Part shown: positions 62,228 through 64,000 of the stretch, one piece after another | Layout of the letters: every line of letters starts with the position of its first letter | Numbering within the stretch: position 1 is the first letter of the stretch | NCBI GenBank assembly: GCA_964589935.1 | Contig: CAZPVD010000002.1 | Location: 372,001 to 436,000, forward strand | Direction: 5' to 3' | From: VHCN01 sp964589935 | Lineage (GTDB): Bacteria > Verrucomicrobiota > Verrucomicrobiia > Limisphaerales > VHCN01 | DNA: 64,000 bases | Notes under the pieces: generated by a model | Told to the model about the DNA's origin: nothing | What the model saw: only the letters and a program-made list of their open reading frames with translations | The model's database searches: none | Translations under genes and position numbers: made by a program

Positions 62228-62881
62228 ATGAAGATCACCCGCCATCTCGTGTTGTTCAGCCTGCTCCTCGCGGGAGGGTTTTCGCGTGCCGCGGACATGG
62301 CGAGCGTCGAGGGCACGGTCGCGCTGCCAGCCGCAGGGACAGCCGCACAGCTCACGCAACGCTATCAGCTCAAGGGTGGCGAGACGATGGCACCGCCGGA
62401 GCCGCCGTCGGCGGTGGTGTTTCTCGAAGGAACATTCGCGCTTGCGACAAATCCGCCCCCGACAGCGCAGATGACGCAGAAGGGCCTTCAGTTCATTCCC
62501 TCGCTGCTGCCCGTGCAGCGCGGCACGCGCGTGAGCTTTCCGAACAAGGACGGCCTTTACCACAATGTCTTCAGCTACTCGAAGACGAAGCGCTTCGACC
62601 TTGGCCGGTTTCTCGCCGAGGAGCCTCCGCCGTCGCAGGTCTTCGACGCACCGGGCGTGGTGAAGCTCTACTGCGAAATCCACGATCACATGCGCGCCAC
62701 CATTTTGGTGCTCGACACGCCGCACTTCACGCGCTCGGCGACGAACGGGACGTTCCGGCTCGACGGGCTGCCGGGTGGGAAGTTCAAGCTCAAGGCGTGG
62801 CTCGATGAAAAGACCACGCTCGAACGCGACGTCGAGTTGAAGCCCGGCGCGACCGCGCGCGTCGAGTTCAGCGGGAAATGA
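62228..62881 (+). CDS. Secreted cupredoxin-like protein with C-terminal carboxypeptidase-regulatory-like domain
   Basis: A 217-aa exported protein. A signal peptide (MKITRHLVLFSLLLAGGFSRA) is followed by a plastocyanin-like domain with the type 1 copper pattern: His112 (YHNVFSYS), Cys149 (LYCEIH), His152 and Met155 (HDHM). The tail (NGTFRLDGLPGGKFKLKAWLDE) resembles a carboxypeptidase-regulatory-like beta-sandwich. The position suits a redox or sensory role with the sensor protein 22 bases downstream (inference). ATG at 62228 is chosen over TTG 62204. Confidence 0.82.
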   Translation: MKITRHLVLFSLLLAGGFSRAADMASVEGTVALPAAGTAAQLTQRYQLKGGETMAPPEPPSAVVFLEGTFALATNPPPTAQMTQKGLQFIPSLLPVQRGTRVSFPNKDGLYHNVFSYSKTKRFDLGRFLAEEPPPSQVFDAPGVVKLYCEIHDHMRATILVLDTPHFTRSATNGTFRLDGLPGGKFKLKAWLDEKTTLERDVELKPGATARVEFSGK

Positions 62882-62903
62882 ACTGCCTGCACCGACTTCC
62901 GCC

Positions 62904-64000
62904 ATGCCCGCGCTGAATTTCCGTCTCAAGCTCCTGCTCGCGATGATGGTCGCCGTCGCCGGCGTGTCGGGCGCGACGCTGTTCATCACGCAGAAGAAGG
63001 TGCAGTCTGCCTACGAGAAGGTCTTCAAGGAAAAACTCGAGGCCCAGATCACTTACCTGCCAAAAGAGCAGGAGGCGCGGCTCGCCGCCGTGAAGGAGCG
63101 ATGCCACCTGCTCGTGCGGAAAAACGTGCGCCTGCTCGCCGCGCTTCGCGAGGAAAACACCAACGACCTTTACCGCGTCGCGCACGACGAGCTGAGAAAA
63201 ATCCTGCGCCCGACCGACAGACTCGGCGGCGTGGACAGTGTCGAGCTGGCCGTGACCAACGCCGCATCCGCCGAGCCGTCCAAGATTCCCGATCAGCGCA
63301 AGAAGAACATTGGCACCGTCCTCGACAAAATCGAGGAATCCAAGCGCAAGGCCGCGGCCAAGGGCTTGCCCGTGCCGCCGCGGGCGCGGCTGGCGACGTT
63401 TGTCGCGTTCCTCGACGGCGAGGGCAAGCTGTTGCCGGACCCGGCGTGGGACAATCTGCCTTTTTTTGCGCAAGTGCATTTCCGGAAGCTCATGGCCCGC
63501 GTCGGAAGTGTCGTGGGCGCGATGACAAACCAGCAGGTCGGTTACTTCGATTTGCCGATCGAGAGCAAACAGGATTTTCTGCTCGAAGTGATTGCGACAC
63601 CCGTTGTGGACGAGGTCGAGAACAAGACCGTTGGCGCGCTCGTGCTGGGCTTCCCGTTCCTTGACATCGGGGAGAAGACCATCAACGAAGTCAGCGACAT
63701 CGAGAACGGCATCTTCCTCGAAGGAAAACTTTACTCCCATACCATCCAGCCCGCCACGCGCGCGGAGCTGACCCGCCTGCTGCCGGCCGAGATCAAGGTC
63801 AGCTCGGTCCCGCGCGACGACCTCATCATCACGCAGGGCGGCGTGCCGCACCGTGTCTTTTACACGCCGCTGAATCCCGACTCGGCGCTCGGCGTCGCGT
63901 GGAAGGTCGGCGTTTATTCATGGGAGAGCGCGCTCAAGGCGGAACGCGAGCTGCGCACGCAGATCATCGGCTTCAGCCTGCTTGCGCTGCTCGGCGCGCT
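62904..64000 (+). CDS. Membrane sensor protein, N-terminal part (right end open)
   Basis: An open frame of 365 codons from ATG 62904 without stop to the window edge. A first helix (LLLAMMVAVAGVSGATLFI) is followed by an extracytoplasmic domain of about 310 residues with helical and cache-like features (FVAFLDGEGKLLPD; IATPVVDEVENKTVGALVLGFPF) and a second transmembrane helix beginning IIGFSLLALLGAL at the edge. The layout is that of a sensor kinase, chemoreceptor or class III cyclase; the output domain is outside the window. Confidence 0.8.
   Translation, partial: MPALNFRLKLLLAMMVAVAGVSGATLFITQKKVQSAYEKVFKEKLEAQITYLPKEQEARLAAVKERCHLLVRKNVRLLAALREENTNDLYRVAHDELRKILRPTDRLGGVDSVELAVTNAASAEPSKIPDQRKKNIGTVLDKIEESKRKAAAKGLPVPPRARLATFVAFLDGEGKLLPDPAWDNLPFFAQVHFRKLMARVGSVVGAMTNQQVGYFDLPIESKQDFLLEVIATPVVDEVENKTVGALVLGFPFLDIGEKTINEVSDIENGIFLEGKLYSHTIQPATRAELTRLLPAEIKVSSVPRDDLIITQGGVPHRVFYTPLNPDSALGVAWKVGVYSWESALKAERELRTQIIGFSLLALLGA

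Noticed and set aside
62030..62989. 320-residue N-terminal extension of the DnaK-family protein
   Set aside because: Conserved Hsp70 sequence starts at GTG 62029; the extension overlaps the cupredoxin-like gene on the other strand and has no motif.

Overview
The window is a GC-rich (roughly 60-65 %), densely coded bacterial chromosome segment. It most likely comes from the Verrucomicrobiota, probably a soil or freshwater lineage near Pedosphaera/Limisphaerales. The pointers are a PVC-type membrane dehydrogenase/cytochrome c protein with a CxxCH near its C terminus, a DUF5069 protein, MEKHLA and DUF4404 proteins, an RG-rich protein and many short palindromic repeats between genes. The phylum call is inferred from family knowledge; there is no rRNA to confirm it. 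I see no transposase, integrase, prophage or CRISPR array.

Bases 1-14938 hold a complex I operon, nuoD-E-F-G-H-I-J-K-L-M-N (nuoA-C would lie to the left). It carries extra cargo. A RecF/OLD-like AAA ATPase sits between nuoE and nuoF, an antisense tRNA-Gln(CUG) gene lies just before nuoF, and a possible PD-(D/E)XK nuclease-like gene sits between nuoF and nuoG. Both cargo genes are clearly AT-richer than the nuo genes. From 14955 to 24601 come pyk, leuC, a MEKHLA protein, a methyltransferase, a Tat-exported sulfite-oxidase-like protein, engB, a repeat-rich intergenic region, an AT-richer PIN-domain gene and only the N-terminal half of carB.

Bases 24798-40602 run mostly rightward: a GH16 glucanase translationally coupled to the PVC cytochrome protein, envelope proteins (a LysM/TPR lipoprotein, an ABC exporter, two coiled-coil membrane proteins), ogt, an LptF/LptG-family permease coupled to a GAF histidine kinase, proC and an AI-2E-family permease. 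Bases 40610-43844 form a leftward cluster (dUTPase-like, hpt, moaD, an AT-richer membrane protein, moaE, a TonB-like protein, a zinc ribbon). An ExbB/ExbD pair follows, then a leftward block of prmC, murA and two paralogous zinc-ribbon proteins.

Bases 48765-64000 contain a polyprenyl-phosphate sugar transferase, small DUF proteins, the RG-rich protein, recG, phosphotransacetylase in two genes (a catalytic pta and a separate BioD/DRTGG gene), hisC, infC with a C-terminal extension, an L7/L12-C-domain-like membrane protein, a DnaK-family chaperone, a cupredoxin-like secreted protein and the start of a membrane sensor that runs off the right edge.

Two patterns stand out. First, AT-richer single genes (ATPase, possible nuclease, PIN protein, MoaD/MoaE membrane protein) sit precisely at gene junctions, three of them inside housekeeping operons, without disrupting the flanking genes. 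Second, palindromic or tandem repeats occur not only between genes but also in frame inside genes (dnaK family, ogt, recG, prmC), where they appear to be translated as linker-like insertions, reminiscent of Rickettsia palindromic elements.
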